64,000 bases of DNA from Plumapathes pennacea (lineage: Eukaryota; Cnidaria; Anthozoa; Antipatharia; Myriopathidae). Both the position numbers and the translations under genes were made by a program. This document shows positions 1 to 26,345 of the stretch, in pieces (the first letter of the stretch is position 1; each line of letters begins with the position of its first letter). The stretch spans positions 20,230,863 through 20,294,862 of the forward strand of contig OZ038462.1 of assembly GCA_964036295.1 (NCBI GenBank). The letters are read 5' to 3'. Below the pieces are notes generated by a model, which was not told the DNA's origin, searched no databases, and saw only the letters and a program-made list of their open reading frames with translations.

Positions 1-12891
<12,891 letters not shown>

Positions 12892-14339
12892 CTGAAATAG
12901 GAAAAAAGGAGTTCCCGTAAATTCATGTGCGACTACTCAGATACCAACCTCAATAAAAAACAATAATAATTCAATACAAATAACTATATTAGTTTATTCA
13001 CATTATTTCTTTAGAATAGTTACGTAGTCCTACTGTACATGCCGTGTTCACTTGCAACTCCTGAACCGTGTCAACTATGAAACCTAAAGTTTTGACCACT
13101 CAAGCAATAGCTGTCAATGAGTACACAGTAACAGTGCGTGTTGATGTTGCTCAGTTTTCTGGGACTCTGGATCTCGTTTAACTTGAATTTGACAAATAAA
13201 AGCTCCACATGAATGTTTGAACTGTCGAAATCCCACTGTTGCATGCATGGAAACATAATCCCCCGAGCAAAGCGAGGGGTTTCTAAATGACACAGCATCT
13301 GGTCGAGCGAATGTTCGTCTGTCATTCAGTCAAGGGCAGACAACACTTCATGTAAAGACTAACGGAAAACTATTCTACTCCTCATAAGGCAGTTTCTTAT
13401 AAAGGATTTGTGTGTCGGATCAAATCTGACAGATTTGAACTAAACTTTGAACGAATGTCGAATTGAATGATCATTGATTCGTTCTGCGTTAAAAAGAAAT
13501 GAATTTGTAAGGTGAAAAATTGAATGAAGCTCGTCTTCAAAAGAGAGAGAGTATGACAGAGCAAGGCGCAAGCGTGAAACAATCGAAGAGCAGAAAATCT
13601 GTTTTGAGCAAAGACGCGAAGTTCAAAGCCTTCGAAAACAGAAGCAGAGACCAGAAATTTGCTGCCACAAAAGGATGATATGACAGAGAGTATTAGCAGC
13701 AAAAGCGGACACACCAGACAACTGAACTCTGCAAAGACAACAGCGCATGAAAGCGGATCGGAGGACAACAAACTTCCGATCGGTACTTAGTCAGAAAGGA
13801 CAAGCAACAAAGGTCTGCAGTCAGTGGAAATCAAACAATCACCGTGACAAATTGCAAGTACGTTTATATTCTATCACGGATCCTGTGACTCGATCATTGA
13901 AGAAAATAGTAAAATCTGCATGCTGATCATTTTCTGTCGAAGTATTGTCTTTAATACGCTTCTGTCGCCAGTTTGAGCGTATTCGCCCAGCGCAATCCTG
14001 AGCTTGAAGTCTAGAGTGCTTTAGTCAGATGGAGTTACTGTTTTCTTTTAAGATCAAACAATTCAGTCGTAACTTTAACTGTCTAATTCGGGAAATGCGG
14101 CTGCGATTTAACCAGCAGCGAGTGCAACGAGAATCCTTGAAGAGCCCTTCGTAAGGTGACTAACCCTTCAGGTTTTGCTTCGATTCTTGGTAGGCTGTTT
14201 TAATGTACAAAACAATTTAATTGGTCCCATAATATGCACGCCCTCGACAATGCCACGGTTCAGTGCACTCCAGAGTTCAAATAAATCGCAGAGAAAGCCT
14301 ACTTATTTGTACTGCAAATGAATGAATTCAAAACTGGAA
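12892..14339. other. Upstream flank of copy A
   Basis: 12892-13025 aligns with the copy B upstream flank (49608-49735) and then diverges. The upstream non-coding exon and promoter of copy A should lie here or beyond; no TATA box or donor could be assigned with confidence. A 124-codon minus-strand open frame at 13397-13771 matches nothing I recognise. Confidence 0.5.
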
Positions 14340-16169
14340 AACTAGAAACACACTTCTTCGTTTGTGTTCATTCTTTGCCGTACTACGGCTGGTCAAGCAG
14401 ACAGCAAAATTACTTTGGCGCGCCGGACGATGTCCTCGCCGTGAGAAAGGCGTACGGCCTCATGCAAGGATTATTTTTCAACGCGATATTATTATTATTT
14501 ATTTTTTATTTTTTATTTTTTGCCTTTCTTTGCGTCCAGCACTTGACTAAGATGTGTTTGCGTCAAAAAGCCAGTAAAACATCTATGCCAGGGCGAGGGA
14601 GAATCTGCGATTATCGTATTTCTAGTTTTACAAGATATTTGTTTGGATCGAAAACACTGCAGTAAATTCGATTTTGAAGCCATTTTAGTAGAACTGCGGC
14701 CAACTGTCCATTGTGATATCGCAATCAAAGAAAAGGCATGCACTGAACGAAATGACGCATTTTTTATATCAAGTTGAGTGGTCAGAGGAGTCCTATGTGA
14801 AATTTGACTCTTTCTTTAACCTTGGCGCCCTAGTTGCCATTAAAAATAATTGAAGACAGCTATGCAGCTATTTTGATCAGAGACACACACACAAAATAGA
14901 GTCTATAACGGCAGGAATAAATAGAAGAATTTTGCGTTTAACTACGTGTTCATTTATGGAAAATTTCTCCTGGTAAACGCAAGAAATAGCATTTCCAAGC
15001 GGCTAAATCCAAAAATTTTCCTGGCCCGGAACAGGTTCTAAAATCCCCTTAGCGGCTTGCACCGTCAGTGTACACCACGCGAAAAATGTTCGCTACGCCC
15101 CTGGTATAGTTCAACGGTTGTGATCTTGATTACAATATAATTTGCAGGGACAGGAAGACAAACCTACAGTTATCGCAGCGATAGTTAACATGAACAGTAG
15201 CAAAGAACATCAGTAACAACACCATTCCTCGCAGATATAAATTTGTCTTAAATATTTTTGAGAGATATCGTGGTATGTTCAATCAAGGTGGCTGTGGCAA
15301 ACAGAAATAGCAAAAAGAGAAGAATAAAGAAAAGGGTAAAGCCGAATTTAAGCGGAAAAGAAACCTGCTCTTACCTTTCTCTCCTATGTGTCCTGTTCAA
15401 AGTGAACGCCTCGACTGGCAAAATCATTAAAAAGCAACCAATTAATTCACTGATAATGCAAAGTATTGACGTCATGAGAAAAGAGAAATTACCATATATG
15501 TTTTTATTTTGGTGCAAAACGTCTGCAAATCCGCCATTGCCCGCATGGAAAAGTATTTTGAAGTAACTTTGTAGATTAAACCTTAGTCAAATTAATCAAT
15601 TTAAGTTTGATGATCTTTGAGTCGTTGGGGCTAAGTTGCTATTTTTATCCAAGGCCTTTCAATTTACCTGCGTGTGCACGTTCACATTGAATATGTTTAT
15701 CGTTAAATCTTCCCGTGACAAACAATGTGGGTTCTCGAATAATCAGCAGCGTTCAGTTCTTTTATCAATTGTGATACCAAAAGCTATATTCAGATCCTAC
15801 GGAGGTCAAACAGAACGTATTAAACGAACGCACTAAGGATGCGATCACTTAGTTTTTGAGTCAGCGGTCGTTGCATAAAACTGTAGATTCACTGAGCTCA
15901 TTTTCACGCTTGTACTAAACAAAACCTCAAGACCTTCCCAATAAACTCAACCAAGACGTGGTACTCAAATGTAAGGTATCTCGATGTATTTTCTATAACA
16001 TAAGTTGGGCACAAGGAAAACGGGGCTTGCACACGAGGTGAAATTTTACCTCGCAGGCGGTTTCTCTGTACCCGTGGGCGACATCCAACACATGTATGGG
16101 TGTAGAAAATATTTCTGGTTTTTCGATTTGTTCCATTTTTATTAAGCACTCAAGGCAAGCATCTTCGCG

Positions 16170-17660
16170 ACAGCACGATAATCTCGAACGCTCATCCATT
16201 CACATTAAGAAGGACAAATAAAACTTAACGTTCTGTAGAGAAAAATCATGAAATCGACGAAGCCAGCCCAAACACTGCGTGCGCACAGCATGCTGGTCTA
16301 GCTACGTGGAAGCGGACACGAACTGCTGATGTGTCAACAACCTACCACGCATGCGCACACCCATGCAAGTTTTTGAAAGACTTTCTCTTATTGATTTGGC
16401 CTGTGCCATGAAAATCTCTAAAGTTTACATCTCAGATAAAATAACGGTACTCTACGCCCAGCATACAGTTTTACTCTTCCTTTGCATGGATGTTTATTCA
16501 ACAGTGATGTCAGTACTTTCACCGACAGTCGAATAATCACGAGTAATTTCTTTAATAGTCACACATGTCATGAATTTGTTATTTATTTTTGGTCGATGAC
16601 ACGACACATCTCTTACAATCAAATATCGGCTGTTTATAGATGAAAAAGTCAAACAAAGTGCTTTGGACTGACTATTTCAGCTAAATATATATTTTGAAAT
16701 ATAGGCCTTTGCTGCTTCCCAGTTTCTGTCAACAACAAGTCCGTTTATCAAAACAAAACCACACAAAATAACGCAAAACCACGCTTGGAACACGAACGAT
16801 CAAAACACCAAGTGAAGCAACGTTTTCCTGGTGTAATGGATTAACGTGTTGGCTAAGGTTATCCAGAGTCATCACTTGAGACCGCGGTGGTGACCAAGTG
16901 GTTTTTTGACAGTGTGAACGCGCACCTAATGCAATCTCGGTGCCAAATTCAATACCGATCTCAGATTGATCCCATTTTAGCGAAATTTAATTACAGACGA
17001 GCACCTCTCTGCCACGATAATCTTGAGTGCTTGTCATTGACCGCAGACTAAGCATCGTATTAGGCAAGACAAATAGAACTTAGCGTTCATCAGGAAAAAT
17101 AATGAAATCGATGAAGAAACAAACACTGCGTGCGCAAAGTATTCTGGTCTAGCCACGTGAAAGCGGATCGACAACCTACGCACGCATACACACAAGTTTT
17201 TGAAAGATTTTTGGCTTATTGATATGGCCTGTGCCTAAAAAATCTCTGAATTTTATTTTTCAGGTAAAATTCTCTACTCGAAGCTTCTGTTGCGTAATTG
17301 TTAATTCAACAGTGACTTTCAGTACTTTCACCGACACTAGAATAATCATGAGTATTGTCCAACATCCCACACACATCATGAATTTGTTATTTATTTTCTG
17401 GTTGATGACCCGGCGACACATCTCTTACAGTCAAGTATAGGAGCTACTGTTTATATATGAAAAGGTTAAACAAAACACCTTGGACTGACTATTTCAGCTA
17501 CAGCAAATATCTTACTTTTTCCCAGTTTCTGTCAACAACAAGTCCACAACAAAACCACGCAAAATCACGATGGTAACACGAACAATCAAAACACCAAGTG
17601 GAGCAACTTTCCTGGTGATGTCACCTTGACAGTCGAATAATCACGACTATTTTTGTCTAA
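16170..17660. repeat. Two diverged internal repeats within the intergenic unit
   Basis: The stretch around 16170-16640 (CACGATAATC..., CACTGCGTGCGCA..., GTTTTTGAAAGA) recurs at about 17010-17450, with fragments at 17560-17720 and 21915-21990. An older tandem duplication nested within the larger block; the same arrangement is seen at 54470-56400. Confidence 0.6.
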
Positions 17661-18149
17661 CAACCCACACATCATGAATATATATATTTTTTCTACTGGC
17701 TCAGTGATAACACGACGCATCAGCCTTTTACAACGAATTTAATCTTCAGTCAAATATATTGGAGCTACAACTGTTTATATGTAAAAAAGTAAAACAAAAT
17801 GTTTTGGACTATATTCAAAATATAGGCCTTTGCTTGTCAACAACAAGTACGTTTATGAAAAACAACAAGAAATCAAGCTGGGAGCACGAGCGATCAACAT
17901 ACCCGAAGCGAAAACAACGTTCCTTATTTGGATGCTGTACCTTTGAAGGCACTGACCCCAGAGGTGTCGGGTCAAAATAGCGCGGGGATGGGAATGGGTT
18001 AAAACAAAATCAGCTGTCCATTTCAGCCAGTAAGAAAAACTTCGATCTAATAGCTGCCTCAGATTATAGAATATATCTGTTTTCAATTTGCAATCTTCGT
18101 ACTGTGGTTCGCACTCAGAGTGACATACACCAGACAAACACTGTTGTGA

Positions 18150-18510
18150 TATTCCCCAGTCAAACACACTTGACTACCACCCCCAGGGGACTCTTAAGTC
18201 CGAGCTTGACTGTAGGGCCACACCGCAGCACGAGCCGGGACCACGTTGTTTCGTTAGCTTTTCTGATACACGGCAGAATCAACTGTTCGTAGAACTAGTG
18301 GGTAGTGTGAACTAGTAAACAAACGGATTCATAAACAAATACTATATCACAAGAGTTGTTTTCTGCTGCAACTGTGAAACACACTTGACTACCACCCCCA
18401 GGGGACTCTAAGCCCTGGCTTGATTGTAGGGCCACCCCGCAGCACGAGCCGGGACCACGTTGCGGTTTTCGTTAGCTTTTCTGATTCACGGTATAATCAA
18501 CTAATACTAT
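18150..18510. repeat. About 210-bp tandem duplication
   Basis: AACACACTTGACTACCACCC ... GCACGAGCCGGGACCACGTTG occurs at about 18164-18247 and again at 18376-18461. Both units are also present in the partner block near 56905 and 57107. Confidence 0.75.
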
Positions 18511-21125
18511 CACACCAACTATCAGATGACAAGAGTTGTTTTCTGCGGCAACTGTGAAAAGTCATAGCACAACTACGAGCATCTTAAACCCATCTTTGTC
18601 GATAAAATTTAAGTTTATTTTTTACCAAAACATAATTATTATCTTTATCAACGGGCGCTTTCTCCAAACTGTAAGTGTGTCTTCAGTCAACAATAAAGCA
18701 TTCAAGAAAACATTGGCGAGCTCGCCGAACTATTTATTTATCAGAGCCTTGATATTATTATAGGAGCGGCTTTCCCAAAATTTCTGGACTTCAAGTACAT
18801 TTTTGGGACAAAATCACAGCTGGTTTTAGCGAAACTGAAAAACTAGACTTTTGAGACAAACATGTGTCATTTATGTTAAACTAACGCACTGAGAATACGA
18901 TCACCTTTTTTGTGAGTCAGCGGTCATTGCACAAAACTGTAAATTCAAGTGAAGACTAATTTTGTAGTTCAGAGTGTAACGCTTATAAAAACTCCTAGCC
19001 AATAAACTTAACTAAGACTCAATATTTAATTATAAGATTGTTCGATAAGTTTGCTATAACATAAATTGTGCATAAGAAAAACGGGCTTGCGGCACACGAA
19101 GTGAAATTTTACCTCGCAGTGTCGCTAAAGGCCAGTGGACGACATCCCAGTTTATACATGTACAAAATGTGTGTGGTTTTTAAGCTCGCGTTCAGCACGA
19201 AGTGCTGAAAAGCGAAGCTTCGTGCGATTAGTCCAACTGGAATGTGTCCCGTGTCCCGGTGCTGTCAACAATGGATTCCAAATATGGAAGTCGTTCTGTT
19301 CCCAATTTGGGCAGTATCGATATTACCGACAACGCAACAAAATCGAGAACGCGATCGTCGAAGTAGTTTCTGTAGTGGCATTTTTAAGCGTCCCACCTTA
19401 TTGCAGTTAAGACTGCGTCAGTCAGTCCGTCATGCTGTGTCAACAATTGCCTTTGAAATTTGAGCATCAGCGAATATGCATGAAGAAACAAAGAGATGGG
19501 AAGACGTTTTCTGGAGTTATTTTGATTGTTATCATTGTATTCCTTAATTGCCTGTAGATCTGTTGTACTTCAGAACCATTATCACACAGGTTTTGGTAAA
19601 TTCTCGGTTGTTTGACAAGCGTAAATCAAACTGTTGAAATAGCCATGACCACTGACAGCCCTGAGCAACTTCAGCTTGTCGAAATATTGCTATCGTTTGA
19701 TTATAGTTGCTTTGCTTCGCATAGTTTTCGCCAGCAATGAAAAATGCTGTAGAGAACTGGAAGAAGAAGAAGAATTCGAAAATGAATTGAACCAAAACCG
19801 CAAGTAATGTCAACAAGTTATCAGATTAAACTTATTCGACTTGAAACTCAGCCAAAAGAAGAAAGGCGTGTTTTCTTTAAGCACGTATTTAGTTTGAATG
19901 CAGCCCTGGCTGGAGTATCATGGCCTCTGATGAATATGTACATGTTGAACATAAGCTGTAGTAATATAACATAAGTAATGAAGTCACGGATAGACTTTTT
20001 TCAGTGCGACTCCGAAAGGTCTCCTTCTGGTTCAAAGATTTGGCACTCGGTGAAGGATTTTAAATTCTCCCAATTTGAGCGTCTAAGTTTATAATTTTCA
20101 CCCTCTGCCGCCTTGTAAATGAGGGTTTTCAAAACTGAGACTAAATCAAATACGCGGTTCAGCAAAAGTGGAGGCCCGCGGAAACGGATGCGAACTTCCA
20201 CACAGTACCTAAAATTGAGCAATTTTTACTATGTGGCCTTGAGCCAGTTCTATTAAATACCCACTCCCGCAAAAGTAGTTTTTACAAATTCGCGAGCTTA
20301 CAGCTGCCTTGCTGCTATGATTTAATTTTAATTCTGACAAAGTGTGAGAGTTACTTGAATATTAAGCAATTTAAGAACTTCAAATAATGGTTCGCATAAT
20401 ACATCTTTTTTTCAGTTTTGGCGTCAAGGGACAAACACATCTAGCGCACTCGGTTTTTATTTGACATCTTTATTCATTAAGACGAGGTAGAATTTTTCAT
20501 TTAGGGAACACACACATACACTTCCAAGATAAATTTGAGCCAGGTGTAAACACAGAACGCGGGCGCGCAGCACAATACTGAATTCTTCATTTACAGTGTG
20601 GCCTATTGTGGCCTATTACTGAATTCTTCATTTACTGTGGCCTATTGCGCGCGAGCCCGCGGACGTAGTCCTGTGTGGCAAGCGAAGTGAACTGTGATGC
20701 AAACAGTCCTAGATCAATCTTAGATAAATCAAACGTTGACAATAGTGCGATGATATTTCGAAGTCTTACGGCCGTTTGAACACGAACTATCATGCACCAT
20801 CATGCACTATCGATTGCGTTGTTTCCGGTCGTCTATCATGCGCTCTCTCGTGTGCATTTTATCCCTTTCCCTACCCTCGAGGGGCTTTTTAGCAACAATT
20901 TGGCTTCGCCATATTACTGTGGAGTACAGGCACTGAGAGTGGTCACTGCCAGAAATTTGTTTACGTCCTCAGTGGTTCTTTTACGTCCCCCCTGTAATCA
21001 AGTATAGAAGTATAGGAAAACGGTACCGCCATTTTACGTAGTCATCCGAGCCACGTGAAGATCTTACCATTTGCTGATAAAAACAAAGGTAGCATCTCCT
21101 TAGTTATTGTAAGACCCCGAGTGCT

Positions 21126-21197
21126 GGCCCGGCCGGGGTTCGAACCCGCGACCTCCCGCACGAAAGACCTGCACTCAACCAACTGAGCCAACCGGGC
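21126..21197 (-). repeat. tRNA-like sequence (SINE head)
   Basis: Read on the minus strand, the acceptor arm GCCCGGT pairs with GCCGGGC, an A-box (TGGCTCAGTTGG) and a B-box (GGTTCGAACCC) are intact, and the D arm can pair. The anticodon stem does not pair, so a functional tRNA is unlikely. An identical arrangement occurs in the duplicated block at 59890-59961. Confidence 0.6.
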
Positions 21198-22349
21198 GGC
21201 GATTTACGTCATCGCATATCACGTGATAATATGAACCAATCACCGTGTGCTGATTCTCGACCCAGAAAAACAAAAACAAAAAAAAACCTCCATTTTTAAG
21301 CTCGCCGCCCGCGAGCAAAAATACACCGAAATTGTCCTGAGCATCGAGTTTGCAGTCACAAATGAACTGAACACGCTGTAAATAAAACCGCAATATTATT
21401 GTAAACCAGTATCGTATTACATTCATTCCTCGCTTTCAATTTTGTACTCGAAAGGCTGATAGAAGAAACACATTCAGTTAATAAAAGAAGCAGAGTATTG
21501 AAGCGAAGGCTGGATTAATCGTGGCCCTTGATTAGGAATAAGTGTTCGAAGTCAAACTGTCAAAATCGATTGTGCATCAAAGGATAAGTCATGCATTACT
21601 CTTTTCTTGCTGGCTGACCGGCCCTTTCCCTCCTAAGCTCAAAATGCAGAGTCCTTCAACCTTTAAGAAGCAAGTGTACGAGTGTTGTAATGATAATTTA
21701 TAGTTTATTCAGGTTTCATTTTAGCAAGGTTCCAAAAGACAACTTCTCTATACTGTGTGATATTTTTCTGGTGAAAAACTGGAAGTCTCTCTTGGGAGTT
21801 CCGCTCTTGTTCCTACTTTACATTTTAGTTTATTCTGGTCTCGACCCAACTCACGCCGCGAGCTCACTGGCAACGCCAGTCTAGTTATCGTTCTGCAATC
21901 GACGAATAAACACAAGTTGCGTGCGCACAGCATTCTGGTATAGCCACGTGAATTGAGGCGGACAGGAGCTGCTGGTATGACTCAAATTGATCGGATGTCA
22001 ACAACAAGGCCCGTTATTTACAACAAGGCCCGCAATTTAGAAAAGTGTCACACCAAATTAGAAGACTTAATTCATGAATGTGGTATAAATTGGGGAAGAG
22101 AAAGAAAAGAGGAAACCCGAGAAAATTCGGGAACATATCTTTGCAACACCAGGGCCGAGCGTACACTGGTGACCGTTTTAATTCACGCAAAACACAAGGA
22201 CTCTAAAACTTATAAAATCAAATATACTCTGTTTTTGTTGTAAATTGAACCGAATTTGAAGTTTTTGAGATTTGCGTCGGCAAATAGTGAACAAACTCAA
22301 GTTGTGCCCAGCATTTCATCGCAAAGAAAAAAACACTCGACAGAATCGA

Positions 22350-22727
22350 CGAGACAAAACCCAGAAGTTCCCTCAAACATTTTATTCCTTATTTAATTCT
22401 AAAAGCCACATTGTTGTGAAACCCTTGTACACCTCAAAACACAAGAATCAGCAATACCCGTCGCAGCTGTCATACCCAATCATTTGCCCTTATGATTCCG
22501 CTCTCCCAGTCAACCGGCCATACTGAAGAAAGATTGTAATTTGCTGTTTTGTATTGTTTTTTTGTTTTTTTTTTCTTCTCTGCCTGTTTTTGTTTTGATT
22601 TATTTCTTTGTCGTTTCTCTTCCAATGCTCTTTTAACCCCATAACCTTCCTGGGTTTGTGTGGCGTATCTACTTTAATAAAGTAAAATGGCCATAAATCG
22701 GTCAATGTCGTTCAGGGTCTGTTTTTC
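22350..22727 (-). pseudogene. Orphan terminal exon of a VWDE-like gene
   Basis: Begins after a TTTGCAG acceptor at 22728-22729 and reaches an AATAAA signal (minus strand, 22381-22386). Almost identical to copy C's terminal exon (61120-61493) and more distantly like copy B's (28350-28704). No upstream exon can be found: homology to copy C stops at 22942, before the place where exon 18 would be. A stranded 3' end carried by the segmental duplication. Confidence 0.75.
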
Positions 22728-22942
22728 CTGCAAAGTAAAATATTTGGGCAGAAGTAGATGAGCAGATACATCGAAAAGGTTGGTGCAAGCCCAGGAGTAG
22801 AAGAGCCAAAGCTAGAACGGGTACAGGAAAGGGTACAGGCGTAGAAGTGGAACGGGAGCGGGAACGGGCGAAAGGGCGTTTAAGTCTAGTAGGCCTCCTG
22901 GATAAAGATTAATATCATTAATAATTTTCAAGTAAAGGCTCG

Positions 22943-23899
22943 ACGGCTACACAGGACCCAGTAAAGGAGGTTACAATATTGTAGGTTGTCCCGCATTGCT
23001 CACCTAACTCTATGCGTATATACTAATACAGTCAAAATCCAATTGAAACTCCGTTCATATTTGTATGTCTGATCAACACCGTTGCCTTTCTTGCGATCGA
23101 ACCATGACCTTACTCGTACGACCTTCAAACATGTCCCGTACAAATCAAGTTATAAGGCAGAGTCCACAGTTGTGGCTAAGAGTATCGCGCGAAAGTTTTG
23201 TTTATTAGGTCGTGGCCTTTATTTGTTGATGCACTATAATGGCTTTGTGTTTGTAGTGATTTGATCTACCGGCCTGATTCTGTGCTCAGGTCTTGTGCAA
23301 CTGTTATTAATCCTCTTCGACGCTTGCCACAGTTTAATTAGTCTATTTCAATTAGTTTGTTTCAAGGAGTTTAATTAGTCAGACTGTGAGGCGCACGACA
23401 GCCTGTCGGATCGCCGTCTTTTTTGGCGACATGAAAAAATCTAAAGTATTTAGTTGCATGAGTTCAACCAATTATGAGTTTTCGGTAGATCGGACTGCAC
23501 ACTCCACCTCACCAAACAAGCACAAGCTGACCCAACGAGACTGGCTTTCGCTACATTCTTGTGATTACAGGGTTCATTTATATAGGTATGTTTATCGAGG
23601 GCTGTTTTGGCAAATTTTACTAAAGAACGTTGCGAGAAAATTATGGAATGTCATAGACTACGCATTCTGCAAACTTTGCTTCTAAATAGTTTTGGTACGT
23701 GTGAAAAACAAGTTAGAGAACTCTGGAGATCATTCCTACTGGCAACCGCAGCTCACAATAGACTTCCAAGTATCTTTTATAACAATGAAAGGGGAATTGA
23801 TCCATAACGCCACGAAAACGATAGGGCCACGTACTCGGCTCCCACCTGACTTCATGTATAGTTTCAAATTTATTCACAAGACAAGAAATTATACACTTA
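22943..23899. other. Intergenic A/B, part specific to this interval
   Basis: No gene recognised. About 23200-23800 is a diverged duplicate of about 26390-26960 (shared stretches around TTTACTAAAGAA, GCGAGAAAATTA and the following sequence). Short open frames here are not conserved between the two copies. Confidence 0.45.
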
Positions 23900-24292
23900 G
23901 GCCCTGTTTATATGGAAGGAGGGTAACCCTCCCAGGAGGGACACCCTCCCAGAAGGGTCACCCTTCTCTACTGAAATTCCTTGGTCCGTTTACATGATCG
24001 GAAGGGTCACACTAGGAGGAGGGTTCCCCTATCTTCTTGCTAGGATTACCCTCCCAATAGGGACAACTTTTGGCCATGTAAACACTCGAGGAAGGGTTAC
24101 CCTCCCAGGGGGGGGGGGGGGGGGGGGAGGGGCTAAGTTTAGTGGTGCCAGGTTACTATCTCAAATTTCGCCACCGCGCGATTCCTTTCAGACTCTTGGC
24201 GAGATAACCCTAGGGATAACGCTTGGCATGTAAAGGGGGGCTATCTTCTGACCCTTCTTGGAGGGTGTCCCTCCCTCCATGTAAACAGGGCC
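23900..24292. mobile_element. Harbinger-type MITE
   Basis: Left end GGCCCTGTTTATATGGA and right end TCCATGTAAACAGGGCC, flanked by TTA on both sides (23897-23899 and 24293-24295). A TTA/TAA 3-bp duplication is typical of PIF/Harbinger. The interior is made of AGGGTNACCCTCCC repeats and a poly-G run at about 24108-24127. Confidence 0.8.
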
Positions 24293-24659
24293 TTAGAATC
24301 AAAGCATAAGCCTGAATTGCGCATGATATCAAATTCGTACTGAAAACTCATTGGTAGTTTAAAGAATCAGAAATTATGTCGCTGCTTTCCTTGCTGACAA
24401 AATCAGTCACCCTGCTGAGTACAGTGGAATGTTATTAGTAAGGGAGAGTGCGTTTCAAAAGTTTCGTTAGCCTCGAAACTTACGAAAACTACAGGACTTG
24501 TAATATTGTCTTCCCGTATTGTCCTTATGTTTGAGTGTTTTATTTTTTACTCAAACTTGAATTGCACAGCTTGTTGCCAACAATTAGAATTAGAATTTAT
24601 GGCCGCGTATTTTTGGATCTATAATACGGAATCATATAGGAATTAACAGCTGAAATAGC

Positions 24660-25560
24660 CAGTTAACAGTTGCTTGTTTTGGGGGTCAAGTTTTATTCCA
24701 AGTTGTGGTTGGTCTGGGAAAATTTTTGTCCCAGGTTGGTTGGCAGGCTCGTCCTGGCCGTATTCGGCAAACAACAGCCGCCCGATACATCTTGAAGTCA
24801 CACCCGAGCGCGTTCGGCACAAAGACTGGATATAGTCAAGAGGCCATAAGATATGGTCTCTTTGGTACTCGACTTTAGTAACTAAGCGTCTAAAGCAAAA
24901 CTAATGCTTCTTCTGCGTTTGGTAGTGACTTACATGAAACTTATGCGTCGGCGACAAAGTGCCCTTTGCAGTTGAATATTGTGACTGCCGGTCAAAATTG
25001 TTCGTAAAGTCAGTGGCAGGTGCGAAAGTGCGCTAAACCTGGCACTTTCGTAGTCATGTTCACTTCTTTTAGATTCATTTTTCTGACTTTGGAATGGTAA
25101 CCATGGCCTTTATAGAAAAATAATATAGTAACTGTCGTAACTGTATAGGGCCTGTGTAACTATGCAGCTCTTTAAAGAAGTGCAGCCTGTGCCGGTTCTG
25201 CTTCGAAGCTTCTACAGTGAAGGTTTCGTTAATTTTTGGCAATGAATAATTAATATTCGACTTCAAACTCGCCCGCATTGAGTCTATAGCTTAATTTGGC
25301 AAAGAATAGGCAGGACGTTGTACTTGAAGGCCAGGTTGAGTCGGAGCACGTCGGAGCAATCGGAAGAGATTGCCTAATACTAATAACTTGGCAAAGAATA
25401 GACAGAATAGAGAGGAAGATATACTTGACTGACTCAGTGGGAAAAAGCATGTGGGAGCAATCGGACATTTCCTTCTACGCAACTTACAAATAGTGTTCTT
25501 AGCCTTAGCAAGCTAGTATTTCACATTTATTTCAATCCACGAAGTTAAAGACCACCTCGG

Positions 25561-25592
<32 letters not shown>

Positions 25593-26345
25593 AGTTTCGT
25601 AAATTTTTTCCAAGTTGGTTGTTCTGGGGGAAGCTTTTTTGTTCCAGGTTGGTTGGCAGGTTCGTCCTTGTTCGGCAAACAACACCCGATGTACCTTGAA
25701 GTCACACCCAAGCACGTTCGGCACTGAGACTGGATATAATCAAGAAGCTATATAAAGATATGGTCTCTTTAGTACTCGAAAGAATAACTAAACATCCACA
25801 GCAAAACTACGGCTTCTTCTACGTTTGGTAGTGACTTTATACATGGAATTTATGTCAAAATTGTCAGAGGTTAAAGTGGCAGGTGCGAACGTGCGCTAAA
25901 CCTGTTTCGTAGTTTCAATTCTTTTAGACTAATTCTTCTGACTTTGGAACAGCCCCATGGCCTTTATAGAAAAAATAATAATATAGTAACTATCGGAACT
26001 GTATAACCATGCAGCTCTTTAAAGAAATTTATAGTCTGTGGTTCTGCTTCGAAGCTTCTAGAAACAAGGCTTTGTTATTTTTTTGGAAATAAATGATTAA
26101 TAATTCGCGGGTATTGAGTCTATGGCTTAATTTGGGAAAGAATAGGCAGGACGTTGTACTTGAAGGCCAGGTTGAGTCGGAGCACGTCGGAGCAATCGGA
26201 AGAGATTTCCTAATACTAATAACTTGGCAAAGAATAGACAGAATAGAGAGAAAGTTATACTTGACTGACTCAGTGGGAAAAAGCATGTGGGAGCAATCGG
26301 ACATTTCCTTTTACGCAACTTAGAAATAGTGTTCTTAGCCTTACC
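24660..26345. repeat. Two tandem units of about 0.85 kb
   Basis: Unit 1 (about 24670-25500) and unit 2 (about 25600-26345) share CAGGTTGGTTGGCAGG, TTCGGCAAACAACA, GAAGTCACACCC and a nearly identical 190-bp end (GGACGTTGTACTTGAAGGCC...). Open frames in this end (25296-25493, 26093-26323) occur in both units but match no known family. A pure T run is at 25561-25585. Confidence 0.75.

Larger units (their letters stand above)
14340..22942. repeat. Intergenic segmental duplication, unit 1 (pairs with 52687-61702)
   Basis: About 8.6 kb shared with the B/C intergenic region in the same orientation. From about 19100 the two copies are almost identical, with offset constant at 38766-38767 over 3.6 kb; 14340-19100 has more substitutions and indels. 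The right break is sharp near 22942 (61702 in the partner). No convincing gene is inside: conserved open frames, such as those at 19135-19410 and 19544-19816, are identical simply because the DNA is. Confidence 0.92.

Noticed and set aside
13397-13771. 124-codon minus-strand frame with leucine-rich segments
   Set aside because: No recognisable domain, no splice-consistent neighbours, not repeated in the B upstream flank.
19544-19816. 90-codon minus-strand frame with a hydrophobic start and FIAGENYA, reminiscent of secreted PAN-type exons
   Set aside because: No ATG at its start, preceded by an in-frame stop, no acceptor or cysteine pattern. Conservation at 58311-58583 is explained by recent duplication of the DNA.
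21126-21197. Functional tRNA gene
   Set aside because: A- and B-boxes are good but the anticodon stem does not pair; better read as a SINE head.
25296-26323. Repeated frame containing EHVGAIGRD and KSMWEQSD in two tandem units
   Set aside because: Present twice because of tandem duplication; no similarity to a known protein and no start or splice context.
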